Assembly: GCF_900116445.1 (NCBI RefSeq)
Contig: NZ_FPBH01000009.1
Coordinates: forward strand, 186,001 to 250,000
DNA: 64,000 nucleotides
Direction: 5' to 3'
DNA from: Paraburkholderia aspalathi
GTDB taxonomy: Bacteria > Pseudomonadota > Gammaproteobacteria > Burkholderiales > Burkholderiaceae
Position 1 is the stretch's first letter, and the number at the start of each line of letters is the position of its first letter. Both the position numbers and the translations under genes were made by a program. The notes beneath the pieces were generated by a model. The model was not told where the DNA came from and did no database searches. It worked only from the letters and a program-made list of their open reading frames with translations. Positions 1 to 8,838 of this stretch are shown here, piece after piece.

Positions 1-748
1 TCTCCTCACGCATTGCTACACGGGTTATCCGATGGTTCGGGAAGCGCGTGCGATGGTGGCGTCGGGTGCACTCGGCAAGATTCAATGTATTGAAGGCGAA
101 CTGTGCGCGGGCTTTGTGGCTGACCCGCAAAATCCGGACCGCCATTGGCGGTTTCGCGAGTCTGCGATGGGCAAGGGCGTCCTCTTGGGCGAAGTTGGCT
201 CCCACGCTCACCATATCGTTTCATACATCACCGGACTCCGCATCGAGGAAGTCTCTGCTGAGATGACGACCTTCGCCGAAGGTCGCGAAGTGTACGACAA
301 CGCTTATATGACGGCACGGTTCGAAGGCGGTGCTCGCGGGCGGCTCTGGGGCAGCTATGTCGCAACGGGAAACGACCATGGCCTCTCATTCCGGATTTTT
401 GGAGAGAAAGGCAGTCTCACCTGGGTTCAGGAAGAACCGGAGGTGCTTTGGTTCAAGCCGCCTGGTAAGCCCGCTGTCCGGCTGGCTCGGGGATACAGCA
501 GCCTCTCGCCGGCTGCAACCGCTGCGACGCGATTCACGGCTGGGCACCCCGAAGGTTACGCGCTTGCCTTCGCAAACCTGTACGCAGATTTCGCGAAGGC
601 ATTGATCGCCAAACGTCTCGATTTGCCGTACCAGTCTTACCTCGACGGCATACCAGGCATTGCGGACGGAGTGGACACCATGGCGTTGATCGATGCGGCT
701 GTTCGGTCTAACGAGAAGGGTGGAGCCTGGACCACGCTTACTCGATGA
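1..748 (+). CDS. Gfo/Idh/MocA-family oxidoreductase, 3' part (cut by left edge)
   Basis: The reading frame is open from base 2 and ends at the TGA at 746-748, so the N-terminal Rossmann domain lies outside the window. What remains is the C-terminal half of an NAD(P)-dependent dehydrogenase of the Gfo/Idh/MocA family. It begins at the conserved segment TGYPMVREAR and continues through a G-D-H(R)W region and an internal EVGSHAHH motif, where the His residues are the usual catalytic/substrate-site histidines of the family. These enzymes oxidise sugars or inositols. The sugar ABC transporter that follows on the same strand suggests it acts on the imported sugar, but the substrate cannot be read from the sequence. 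The first in-window ATG (32) is internal, not the start. Confidence 0.85.
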   Translation, partial: LLTHCYTGYPMVREARAMVASGALGKIQCIEGELCAGFVADPQNPDRHWRFRESAMGKGVLLGEVGSHAHHIVSYITGLRIEEVSAEMTTFAEGREVYDNAYMTARFEGGARGRLWGSYVATGNDHGLSFRIFGEKGSLTWVQEEPEVLWFKPPGKPAVRLARGYSSLSPAATAATRFTAGHPEGYALAFANLYADFAKALIAKRLDLPYQSYLDGIPGIADGVDTMALIDAAVRSNEKGGAWTTLTR

Positions 749-862
749 ATAAAGTCGTCGCAAACCCGATGATCGAGCTTGCGAGCCTTCCAATTCCGAC
801 TTTTGTCACGCTCTGCCGAGCGTGACGTCGTAGTGGTTTTTAAATCAGAAATGGAGACAATG

Positions 863-1786
863 ATGTTAAAGAAAGTTGTACTCGGTCTGGCAGCCATGGG
901 TCTGCTTACAGGCGTGGCGTCAGCGAAGGATATCAATTCGGTCGGCGTTGCAATCTATTCCCTCGGCGATCCCTTTCAGATCGCAATCTCCAAGGGCGTT
1001 ACCGATCGCGCAAAGCAGATCAATCCAAACGCCAAGGTCACGACAGTCGCATCGGATTACGACCTGAACAAGCAATTCGCTCAGATCGACAATTTCATTT
1101 CCGCCAAGACGGATTTGATCATTCTGACTGCGGATGATCCTAAGGCGATTCTGCCGGCAATCAAACGCGCCGAAGCAGCAGGCATTCCGGTCATCGCGGT
1201 CGATGTTTCCGCAGAGGGTGCGGTGGCGACTGTACAGACCAACAACTTCAAGGCGGGCGAGATGGCTTGCCAGTACCTGTCGGACAAGCTCGGCGGGAAA
1301 GGCAAGGTGGTCATCCTGAATGGGCCGGCCGTATCGTCCATCCAGGATCGGGTCAAGGGTTGCCAGTCGGTTCTAAGCAAAGGCAAATTCGAAGTCCTCT
1401 CCGACAACCAGAACGCCAAGGCAACGCGTGAAGGTGGTCTGACGGTCATGCAGTCGCTACTGACCCGGTTCCCGAAAGTCGATGGTGTGTTCACGGTCTG
1501 TGATCAGGAAGCCATCGGGGCGGATCTGGCGGCCAAACAGTTTGGCCGGAAGGACGTCATGATCTTCAGCGTTGATGGCTCGCCGGAAGTGGAGACGTTG
1601 CTGAAATCGAATTCGTCGGTCCAGGCGTCGGTGGCCCAGAGCCCGTACTCGATGGCAATGAGGGCTTTCGATATTGGCAACGACATCCTGACAAAGGGGA
1701 AAAAGCCCGATGTGCCTGTGATTCTGCTTGATCCGAAACTGGTCACGCGTGACAACGTCGCGTCGTACAAGGGCTGGGGCGGCTAA
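863..1786 (+). CDS. sugar ABC transporter periplasmic binding protein (RbsB-like)
   Basis: About 307 residues. A classical signal peptide (Lys-Lys, a hydrophobic stretch, then VASA before KDI) is followed by a type I periplasmic-binding fold typical of ribose/galactose/inositol binding proteins (GVAIYSLGDPF at the start, TADDPKAILPAI and NNFKAGEMA inside). GGAGA lies at 853-857, so ATG 863 (spacing 5) is preferred over ATG 860. The frame is also open further upstream, but the signal peptide decides the start. It is the first gene of a binding protein / ATPase / permease set, which together import a sugar or polyol. The preceding dehydrogenase points to a sugar or inositol ligand (inference). 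Confidence 0.88.
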   Translation: MLKKVVLGLAAMGLLTGVASAKDINSVGVAIYSLGDPFQIAISKGVTDRAKQINPNAKVTTVASDYDLNKQFAQIDNFISAKTDLIILTADDPKAILPAIKRAEAAGIPVIAVDVSAEGAVATVQTNNFKAGEMACQYLSDKLGGKGKVVILNGPAVSSIQDRVKGCQSVLSKGKFEVLSDNQNAKATREGGLTVMQSLLTRFPKVDGVFTVCDQEAIGADLAAKQFGRKDVMIFSVDGSPEVETLLKSNSSVQASVAQSPYSMAMRAFDIGNDILTKGKKPDVPVILLDPKLVTRDNVASYKGWGG

Positions 1787-1800
1787 TCAACCCTCTGTCG

Positions 1801-1857
1801 ATGCAGCGCGTGAGCGCTGCATTGGGCACCGCGCGCGCTTCGGCGTACGGCGCGCGC
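1801..1857 (+). promoter_or_regulatory. two adjacent hairpins between binding protein and ATPase genes
   Basis: A perfect 9-bp stem (ATGCAGCGC / GCGCTGCAT) with a GTGA loop occupies 1801-1822. A second GC-only stem (GCGCGCGC twice, 1831-1838 and 1850-1857) follows. Neither is followed by a T-run, so they do not look like a full terminator. Stable stems here are known in other transporter operons to protect the upstream binding-protein mRNA and keep ATPase/permease levels lower; that role is inferred. Confidence 0.5.
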
Positions 1858-1882
1858 CGGCCAGCACACACAAGGAGACATG

Positions 1883-3424
1883 ATGCCATCGGATAACGGA
1901 ATTCCTCTGCTCGAAATGCGGAACGTCAGCAAGACCTTTGTTGGCACCAAGGCTCTTGACAGCGTCGAACTGCGCGCATGGGGTGGTGAAGTTCTTGCGC
2001 TGATGGGTGAAAACGGCGCAGGAAAATCGACTCTTATGAAGATCCTCTCGGGGGCCTATGAGGCCGACTCGGGAAGCGAGATTCTAATCGATGGTCAGCC
2101 CGTCACCATTGGCGATCCGCAGGAGGCGAAGAATCATGGCATATCGATCATTTATCAGGAATTGAGCCTTGCCCCCAATCTGACGGTTGCCGAAAACATT
2201 TACTTGGGGCGCGAGGTTTCAGCTCGCGGAATGGCCAATCGCAAGGCGATGTATGCCGGATGTCGCGACGTCCTGGAGCGACTCGACGTGCCCTTCAATG
2301 CTCGCACGATCGTCGGCACGCTTTCGATTGCAGAGCAGCAACTGGTGGAGATTGGCCGCGCGTTGCACGCGAAGTCCAGAATCCTGGTTCTGGATGAGCC
2401 CACTACGGCCCTGTCGTCTCGCGAGAGCGAGAGGCTGTTTGCGTTGATCAGGCAATTGCGTGCCGAAGGCATCGCCATCATTTACATCAGCCACCGTATG
2501 GAAGAGGTCTACGACCTCTCCGATCGTGTCTCCGTGCTGCGCGACGGGCGATTTGTGGGAACGATTGAGCGTCATGATTTATCGGCACAGACTATCGTCA
2601 AGATGATGGTCGGTCGGGATCTCTCGACGTTTTACATGAAAGAGCACGATTCAGGCGGTAGCCGTGGTCCTGTCATCTTCGAAGCAAAAGACATTTCAGA
2701 CGGCGACAAAGTCAAGCCAAGCAGCTTTCAGCTCCATCAAGGCGAGGTATTGGGAATTGCCGGGCTGGTCGGCTCTGGCCGTACCGAGCTTGCGCGACTG
2801 ATCTATGGGGCCGATGAAAAAACGGGCGGGAAAGTTTTCATCAACGGCCTCGAGGTGAACATTCGTCAACCGTCGGACGCACTCAGGAACGGGTTGGCAT
2901 ACCTGACGGAGGACCGTAAGGCACTTGGCCTCTTTCTCGACATGTCGTGCGCCGAAAACCTCAATATTGGCGTCATTGCTTCAGATTCACTCCAAGGCGG
3001 CTTTCTCAACCTTGCAAAAGGGAAGAGTCGCGCAAATTCGGCGTTTGAACAACTTCGTATCCGGGCGGCGAGCCCTATGGTCAACGTGGGTAGTCTCTCT
3101 GGAGGAAACCAGCAGAAGGTTTTGCTTTCACGTTGGCTGCAAATCGGACCCAAGGTGCTGATTCTCGACGAGCCGACGCGCGGTGTGGACATTGGCGCTA
3201 AATCAGAGATATATCGCCTTATCGACGACCTGGCTCGCCAGGGAATCGGTGTCGTAGTGATATCGAGCGAGCTGGCGGAAATCATCGGGGTTTGCGATCG
3301 CACCCTTGTGATGCGGGCGGGGCATATCGTCGGCGAGGTCGGCGGCCCGGACAAGGAGGCGATCACGCAGGAAAACATCATGGCTCTGGCGGCAGGGGCG
3401 GATGCAACCCTTGATGCCGCTTGA
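1883..3424 (+). CDS. sugar ABC transporter ATPase, duplicated (RbsA/MglA-like)
   Basis: About 513 residues, the normal size of the double-cassette ATPases of ribose-type importers. The first cassette has Walker A GENGAGKS around residue 45 and a degenerate signature (LSIAEQQLVEIGRAL) with Walker B ILVLDEP. The second has a degenerate P-loop (GLVGSGRTEL) and an intact LSGGNQQK signature with ILDEPTRGVD. AAGGAG at 1872-1877 favours ATG 1883 over ATG 1880. It energises the permease encoded 19 bases downstream. Located at the inner face of the cytoplasmic membrane. Confidence 0.93.
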   Translation: MPSDNGIPLLEMRNVSKTFVGTKALDSVELRAWGGEVLALMGENGAGKSTLMKILSGAYEADSGSEILIDGQPVTIGDPQEAKNHGISIIYQELSLAPNLTVAENIYLGREVSARGMANRKAMYAGCRDVLERLDVPFNARTIVGTLSIAEQQLVEIGRALHAKSRILVLDEPTTALSSRESERLFALIRQLRAEGIAIIYISHRMEEVYDLSDRVSVLRDGRFVGTIERHDLSAQTIVKMMVGRDLSTFYMKEHDSGGSRGPVIFEAKDISDGDKVKPSSFQLHQGEVLGIAGLVGSGRTELARLIYGADEKTGGKVFINGLEVNIRQPSDALRNGLAYLTEDRKALGLFLDMSCAENLNIGVIASDSLQGGFLNLAKGKSRANSAFEQLRIRAASPMVNVGSLSGGNQQKVLLSRWLQIGPKVLILDEPTRGVDIGAKSEIYRLIDDLARQGIGVVVISSELAEIIGVCDRTLVMRAGHIVGEVGGPDKEAITQENIMALAAGADATLDAA

Positions 3425-3443
3425 AACAGATTCGGAGACGGAA

Positions 3444-4466
3444 ATGAGCAAATCAACGATCGGAGGCCCAGCCGCGGCCCAGACATCGACAGAGCGCATC
3501 GGAATGTCGGCGCGTAAGGTGCACATTCGAAGACTGATTAGCGCAATCGGCATGTTGCCGGTGTTGATCATCCTTTGCTTCGCATTTAATTTTGCGACAG
3601 AAGGCACGTTTTTCACCGGCCAAAACATCGCAATTGTGTCGCAGCAGGCCGCCATCAATACGGTATTGGCCGCCGGCATGACGTTCGTGATCCTAACGGG
3701 AGGCATTGACCTTTCAGTGGGATCAATGCTGGCTACCGCGGCAATGACTGCCATGTTGTGTTCCGTCAATCCCACATTCGGTGCCTTTGCGCTCCCAGTG
3801 GGACTCATTACCGGCATAGTTTTGGGCTTGCTCAACGGTGGGTTGATCGCCTATTTCAAGCTGCCGCCGTTCATCGTTACGCTCGGGTCGCTCACCGCAG
3901 TGCGAGGATTAGCGCGATTGTTCGGTAACGACGGCACGGTGATGAATCCCAACCTGAGCTTCGCGTGGATAGGCAATGCAAGTATCCTGGGCGTGCCCGT
4001 GCTCGCAATCATCGCGCTCGCCGTTATCCTGATCTCCTGGATCGTCCTTCGTCGTACGGTGCTCGGCATCTGGATATATGCCCTTGGTGGAAATCCTGCG
4101 GCAGCCCGCCTCTCGGGCATCAAGGTCCCTCTGATTCTGCTCTTTGTGTATGCCGTCTCCGGGCTGCTCTCCGGTCTCGGTGGCGTGATGTCCGCAGCGC
4201 GGCTTTATGCTGCGAATGGTCTTCAGATCGGCCAGGGCTACGAGCTTGACGCGATTGCAGCGGTTATCCTCGGCGGGACAAGTTTCGTGGGTGGCGTGGG
4301 CTCTATCTGGGGGACGCTGGTTGGAGCTTTGATTATCGCAGTACTCTCCAATGGGCTTGTCATCTTGGGTGTATCTGACATCTGGCAATTCATTATCAAG
4401 GGCCTTGTCATCATCGCGGCCGTGGCCCTCGATCGCGTCCGTCGCAGCGGTGAGAACCGCACCTGA
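3444..4466 (+). CDS. sugar ABC transporter permease (RbsC-like)
   Basis: About 340 residues, strongly hydrophobic, with the BPD_transp_2 hallmarks (GGIDLSVGSMLA early, LGGTSFVGGVGSIWGTLVGA late). GGAGACGGAA before ATG 3444 sets the start, although the frame is open back into the ATPase gene. It forms the membrane channel of the importer and is the last gene of this operon. A 380-base gap follows before the convergent dehydrogenase. Confidence 0.92.
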   Translation: MSKSTIGGPAAAQTSTERIGMSARKVHIRRLISAIGMLPVLIILCFAFNFATEGTFFTGQNIAIVSQQAAINTVLAAGMTFVILTGGIDLSVGSMLATAAMTAMLCSVNPTFGAFALPVGLITGIVLGLLNGGLIAYFKLPPFIVTLGSLTAVRGLARLFGNDGTVMNPNLSFAWIGNASILGVPVLAIIALAVILISWIVLRRTVLGIWIYALGGNPAAARLSGIKVPLILLFVYAVSGLLSGLGGVMSAARLYAANGLQIGQGYELDAIAAVILGGTSFVGGVGSIWGTLVGALIIAVLSNGLVILGVSDIWQFIIKGLVIIAAVALDRVRRSGENRT

Positions 4467-4848
4467 TTCTCAATATGCGCGGCCGAAGCGCAATACAGAA
4501 AAATCATCCCGGATACGACGTTGACGCGCACAACGTCTCTGACCGGCGCGGTGTACCACGCCAATGCGAACAACGGAAACGGAAATGCAACGTTGTACAC
4601 GCTTTCTGGTGCGTTTGCGGGCATCGCTACGCAGTTTTAGTCTCAGGAGACCAGACGGCGATACGACGAGCCGGCGATCAGCTTAGGTATCCGCAGAACA
4701 TTCAGAACGCAGAGAAGAAAGAACCGGTTTACGACCCAGGGGAAGTTGCAATCAAGGGCGATTTACGTAGGTGTTTTCTGAAATTTATGTCAGTTAATCC
4801 CGCTCTTGGGTAGTCAGGATTTTTCGGGCAAGTGAACTTGAATATGCT
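4467..4848. other. intergenic region between convergent transcription units
   Basis: No intact gene is visible. The only recognisable content is a short porin-like coding remnant at 4491-4640. The rest has no convincing start signals or hairpin terminator. Confidence 0.5.
4491..4640 (+). pseudogene. possible porin C-terminal remnant
   Basis: In one frame the bases encode TTSLTGAVYHANANN, then GNGNATLYTLSGAF, and stop after ATQF. The style (TSLTGAVYHANANNG-type beta-strand followed by an ATLYT strand, ending in Phe) resembles strands of Burkholderia trimeric porins. There is no start codon with a ribosome site and no signal peptide, so it would be a decayed fragment. Recognition is by eye and weak. 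Confidence 0.3.
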
Positions 4849-7776
4849 TCACGCTGACGCAAAGCGGCTGAGCAAAAAGGGCGCGACGTCAAGTTCGGGC
4901 GTACGTTGGAGAATGAGATCGGTGACCAACTGCGACACGATTGGAGCAAGCGTGTAGCCGTTCGACGTCACGGCATTGAAGAAGCCGGGAACACCTTCAA
5001 CGGGGCCGACAATGGGCGCGCCGTCGATGTCGATATTCATGCCGGCCCAGGCGCGCACCATGTGCATTCCTTTGAGCGCGGGCAGCACGTGGCTTGCGAC
5101 CCAGGCATTGCCTTCGATGCTCTCGCGCATTGCGTGATTCATGCGCCGCGCGGGGTCGAACGCGGCGGTCCAGCCGCCGCCGATCAGGATGCCGCCGGTC
5201 GCGGTCTGCTTCAGGCTCAAGTGGCGGTCGGCGTGGGCGATCAGATGGTCGACGAGCTTCGGCGCGGGTTCCGTGGCGATCATCTGCAACGGCGTGCCCG
5301 CCACCGGGACGTGCACGCCGAGCATCGCACCGATTTCTTTCGCCCACGCGCCGGCGGCGTTGACCACGACACGTGAACGAATCCAGCCGCGGCTCGTGTC
5401 GACAGAAAAGCCGTCGCGATCACGCATGATCGCCGTGACGTTGGTCGCACGCTGGAAGCGCGCGCCCTGCGCGCTGGCAAGGCGCATGACGGCATACGTT
5501 GCGCGCAGCGGATTGATCTTGCCTTCCATCGGGCAATATTCCGCGCCGAGCAATGCGGGCGAAAGATGTGGCGACAACGCGAGCAGGCTGCGCGTATCGA
5601 GTAGTTCCGCTTCGATGCCGAACTGTTTCTCGAGCGCGATCTTCTGTTCGAGGAAGCGCATGCCTGCCTCGCTGTCGGCCACCATCAAACCGCCCGTCAC
5701 GCGAATTTCGAGGTTGTCGCCGCTTTCGCGTTCGAGCTGCTGCCAGAGCCGCACTGACGCAGGGCCGAGCGCAAGCGTGTTGGCTGCGGGCATCCCGCCC
5801 GCGCGCGCCTTCTTGCCGAAATCGAACGACAGGAGTTGCACGTGCAGGCTGCCCGCGTTTGCGCCGGACGCTTGCAGGTTGAGATCGTCGCGGTCTACCA
5901 CCAGCACATCGCGGCCGGCACGGCTCAGAAAATGACCAAGACATGCACCCATCACGCCGCCGCCGATCACGAGAACGTCGGTCGTCTGATCGCCCAGTGC
6001 GGGTTCTTTTACAGGCCGTGCAATGTTCGGCGTGGACGCCTTGCGATGGCCACCCCATTCGGGCTTCTCGAACGCGAGCGCGGCGAGCGGCGTGGGACGT
6101 ATTGGCACACGCGGTGCGAGAAAATGCATGACCTCGCGCGCACGGCCGGTCGATTCCTCGATGAGCTTCGCGCAACTCGCCGCGCAATTTCGGCCCTGGC
6201 AGCGGCCCATGCCGAGGCGGGTGTTGCGCTTGATCGACGCAAGCGTGTCGTGGCCGGCGGCGAGCTGGTCGACGATCACGCCCTGCGTCACGTCCTCGCA
6301 TCGGCAGACGATCGTGTCGCGCGGCACATCCGCGATATGCGGCGTCGGTGCGGCGAAAATCTTCCACAGCGCGGTCTGGAACCGGTCCGCGCGCCCCAAC
6401 GCGCGGCGTGCCGCAGCACGCGATCTCTCGGCGTCCGCCGTTGACTGAAGACGTAGCGCATCCGCCGCCGCGTGGCCCGCGAGCGTCCCGCGCGCGAGCG
6501 CGACCCGGGCGCCACCGATGCGTGCACCGTCGCCTGCCGCAAACACGCCTGCGATGCTCGTCTGCCCGTTTGCGTCGATGTCAGTGGCGAGATGTCCAAT
6601 GCCTCTGTCGACGAACGAATGCGTGCAGCCGAGCGTCCGTGCGATATCGGTCGTCGGTGCGAAACCGTCACCAACGCACAGGGTGTCACAGGAGAGGGTG
6701 ACGGTTTTGTCGTCGCAAATGTAGGTAATCTCCGCGAGCCGCTGCTTGCCATGCGCCTCGAGCCCGCGTGCGTTCCAGACCACCGGCACGTTCGCGGCGC
6801 GCAGCGTAGCGAGGTAAGCGGCGCCGTCGCGAATCAGGCTGGGTGCTTCGCGGGTCGCTACAAGCAGTTCGCGCCACAGGCGCAAGCCGGGCCGCGGCGC
6901 ACGTTCGAGAACCGCCACGACGTTCGCACCGCCGGCCACCAACTCGGCGGCAAGTTGCAGGTTCAGCGGCCCGTTGCCCGCAATGACGATCCGCTCGCCC
7001 GGCGCCACGCGATACGCCCGCGCCAGCGTTTGTGCGCCACCGGTGGTCATCACGCCGGGCAGGGTCCAGCCCGGGAAGGGCGTGGTGTATTCGTATGCGC
7101 CGGGAGCGAGCACGATCTGCTGCGGACGGAACACGACGCTTGCGCCATTTACGATCACGCCGATTTCGTGCGGGCCGAATGTGCCCCAGACGAACGCCTC
7201 CGACGTGAGCGTGACGCCCATCGTTCGAGCACGCCGGATCAGCGCTGCGCCTTCGCGGAACTGTCGATCGAGTTTGCTGGCCTGCTGGCTCGGCGCGATC
7301 TGCTTGAAAAACTGGCCGCCCGCCATGGGGCGCTCATCAATCACCTCGACCGATGCACCACGCGAGCGGGCCGCGCACGCCGCCGATAGTCCTGCGGGGC
7401 CGGCGCCTACCACCAGCACGTCGACGGTGACCTCGCGCGGCTGCGTGCCTTCAGGCGTCGGGGCGAGCGGCACATGAGCGCCGGCGTTGGCGCGCTCAGT
7501 GCCTTGCGCGGTGACCTGCATGCCGTCCGCCGCCTTCGTCATGCAGGCGCGTTGTCCCTGTTTGCCGTCCACGCACACGAGGCACTCGAAGCAGTTGCCC
7601 ATGCCGCAATACAGCCCACGCCGCGCCCCATCGCGTGTCTCCCGGTACACCCCACAGCCGGCGTCGGCAAGCGCCGCGGCAATGGACTCACCCTCCAGCG
7701 CGCGGATGCGCTCGCCGTCGTATTCGAACGAGATGAGCTTGCCGGATGGCGCGATGTGCGATTTTTTTAGACGCAT
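4849..7776 (-). CDS. fused (2Fe-2S)/FAD/FAD amine dehydrogenase (opine/D-hydroxyproline dehydrogenase-like)
   Basis: About 975 residues combining what are normally three subunits. Residues 1-90 form a ferredoxin-like domain with C57-x4-C62-x2-C65-x12-C78. Residues about 117-450 are a pyridine-nucleotide-disulphide-oxidoreductase-type FAD domain (VVGAGPAGL). Residues about 487-545 form a BFD-like Cys cluster (C491, C493, C526, C531). Residues about 598-975 are a DAO-type FAD oxidase domain (VIGGGVMG). This is the order of the HcnA/HcnB/HcnC, octopine oxidase and D-hydroxyproline dehydrogenase subunits. ATG 7776 precedes MRLKKSHI and is chosen because the preceding 55 codons look non-coding. 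It is divergent from the DapA-family gene. It probably oxidises an imino-type or D-amino acid substrate; the exact substrate is unknown. Confidence 0.85.
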   Translation of the reverse strand: MRLKKSHIAPSGKLISFEYDGERIRALEGESIAAALADAGCGVYRETRDGARRGLYCGMGNCFECLVCVDGKQGQRACMTKAADGMQVTAQGTERANAGAHVPLAPTPEGTQPREVTVDVLVVGAGPAGLSAACAARSRGASVEVIDERPMAGGQFFKQIAPSQQASKLDRQFREGAALIRRARTMGVTLTSEAFVWGTFGPHEIGVIVNGASVVFRPQQIVLAPGAYEYTTPFPGWTLPGVMTTGGAQTLARAYRVAPGERIVIAGNGPLNLQLAAELVAGGANVVAVLERAPRPGLRLWRELLVATREAPSLIRDGAAYLATLRAANVPVVWNARGLEAHGKQRLAEITYICDDKTVTLSCDTLCVGDGFAPTTDIARTLGCTHSFVDRGIGHLATDIDANGQTSIAGVFAAGDGARIGGARVALARGTLAGHAAADALRLQSTADAERSRAAARRALGRADRFQTALWKIFAAPTPHIADVPRDTIVCRCEDVTQGVIVDQLAAGHDTLASIKRNTRLGMGRCQGRNCAASCAKLIEESTGRAREVMHFLAPRVPIRPTPLAALAFEKPEWGGHRKASTPNIARPVKEPALGDQTTDVLVIGGGVMGACLGHFLSRAGRDVLVVDRDDLNLQASGANAGSLHVQLLSFDFGKKARAGGMPAANTLALGPASVRLWQQLERESGDNLEIRVTGGLMVADSEAGMRFLEQKIALEKQFGIEAELLDTRSLLALSPHLSPALLGAEYCPMEGKINPLRATYAVMRLASAQGARFQRATNVTAIMRDRDGFSVDTSRGWIRSRVVVNAAGAWAKEIGAMLGVHVPVAGTPLQMIATEPAPKLVDHLIAHADRHLSLKQTATGGILIGGGWTAAFDPARRMNHAMRESIEGNAWVASHVLPALKGMHMVRAWAGMNIDIDGAPIVGPVEGVPGFFNAVTSNGYTLAPIVSQLVTDLILQRTPELDVAPFLLSRFASA

Positions 7777-7850
7777 CAGAAACCTTGTTGCATTGGGCTT
7801 TGCACGTCTTCCAGACGGAGGCCGGAATTTGAAAAACTTGACGTATGGAA

Positions 7851-7862
7851 TTTGTATACAAA
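7851..7862. promoter_or_regulatory. palindromic operator TTTGTATACAAA, candidate GntR site
   Basis: A perfect 12-bp palindrome lies in the 145-base gap between the divergent dehydrogenase and DapA-family genes. A partial second copy (CTATACAAAC) follows at 7864-7873. GntR-type regulators bind GT-N-AC-centred palindromes, and a GntR/FCD gene closes this cluster at 11978. Binding by that protein is inferred. Confidence 0.5.
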
Positions 7863-7921
7863 TGCTATACAAACAATATGCAAACTCAAAGCGCTCAAAA
7901 AAACCGGATTCCAGCTCTACG

Positions 7922-8815
7922 ATGAAAACTTTTCGCGGCACCTACACCGTTCTGATCACGCCCTTTACCGCCGACGGCAAGCATGTCGACGTGCCAGCTC
8001 TGCGCAAGCTTGTGAACTGGCAGATCGAAGAGGGGATTCATGGGCTCATTCCGCTCGGCAGCACGGGCGAATTCCTTTCGCTGAAGGACGCGGAGCGGAT
8101 TGAAGTGGCGCAGACCGTGATCGAGGCGGCGGCGGGCCGCGTGCCGGTGCTGCTCGGTACGGGGATGGAATGGACCGACGACGCCATTGCCCGCTCGCGG
8201 GAAGCGCAGGAACTCGGTGCGGACGGCGTGATGGTCATTCCGCCGTTCTACAGCACGCCTACCGAAGACGAACTCTTTGAGCACTACCGTCGGATCGGCG
8301 AGTCGATCGATCTGCCGATCATGATTTACAACAATCCAGCCACGGCGAACGTCGACCTCAAGCCGGAACTCGTCGCGCGCCTGTCGCACATCGACAACGT
8401 GAGCTACATCAAGGAGTCGACGTTGGAGGTCACGCGGGTGCGCGACATCGTCGAATTGTGCGGTGACCGCATGACCGTGTTTGCGGGGGTTCTCGGCTAC
8501 GAATCCATGTGTGTCGGTGCGCAGGGCTGGGTGGCGGTGTGTTCGAACCTGCTGCCGAAACTTTCCGCCCGGCTTTACGAATGCACTGCTGTCGAGCGTG
8601 ATCTCGACGCGGGACTCGCGATTTATCGCGAAATCCTGCCGATCGTGCGTTGGGTTGGTGGTCATCGCTATGTCTCGGCAAGCAAGGCCGGCCTCGAGAT
8701 GATGGGCTTGCCCGTGGGCGCGCCGCGCGCGCCGCGTCTGCCGCTGCCGCAGGCCGATCGCGAACTGCTACGCGCCGACCTTGCGGCGCTCGGCGTCCTG
8801 AACACGCTGTCCTGA
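7922..8815 (+). CDS. dihydrodipicolinate synthase / N-acetylneuraminate lyase family protein
   Basis: 297 residues, the usual TIM-barrel length of the DapA family. The GSTGEF pyruvate-binding motif is at 46-51, the catalytic Tyr136 sits in YNNPATAN and the Schiff-base Lys164 in YIKEST. These class I aldolases use pyruvate or 2-oxo-acids for lyase, aldolase or deaminase chemistry. No clear ribosome site precedes ATG 7922, but the homology start is unambiguous. It is the first gene of a five-gene operon with a transporter, a cyclic amidase and a GntR regulator, so a catabolic role is more likely than lysine synthesis. Confidence 0.88.
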   Translation: MKTFRGTYTVLITPFTADGKHVDVPALRKLVNWQIEEGIHGLIPLGSTGEFLSLKDAERIEVAQTVIEAAAGRVPVLLGTGMEWTDDAIARSREAQELGADGVMVIPPFYSTPTEDELFEHYRRIGESIDLPIMIYNNPATANVDLKPELVARLSHIDNVSYIKESTLEVTRVRDIVELCGDRMTVFAGVLGYESMCVGAQGWVAVCSNLLPKLSARLYECTAVERDLDAGLAIYREILPIVRWVGGHRYVSASKAGLEMMGLPVGAPRAPRLPLPQADRELLRADLAALGVLNTLS

Positions 8816-8838
8816 TTCTTTTCCCCCTGGAGAATTTC

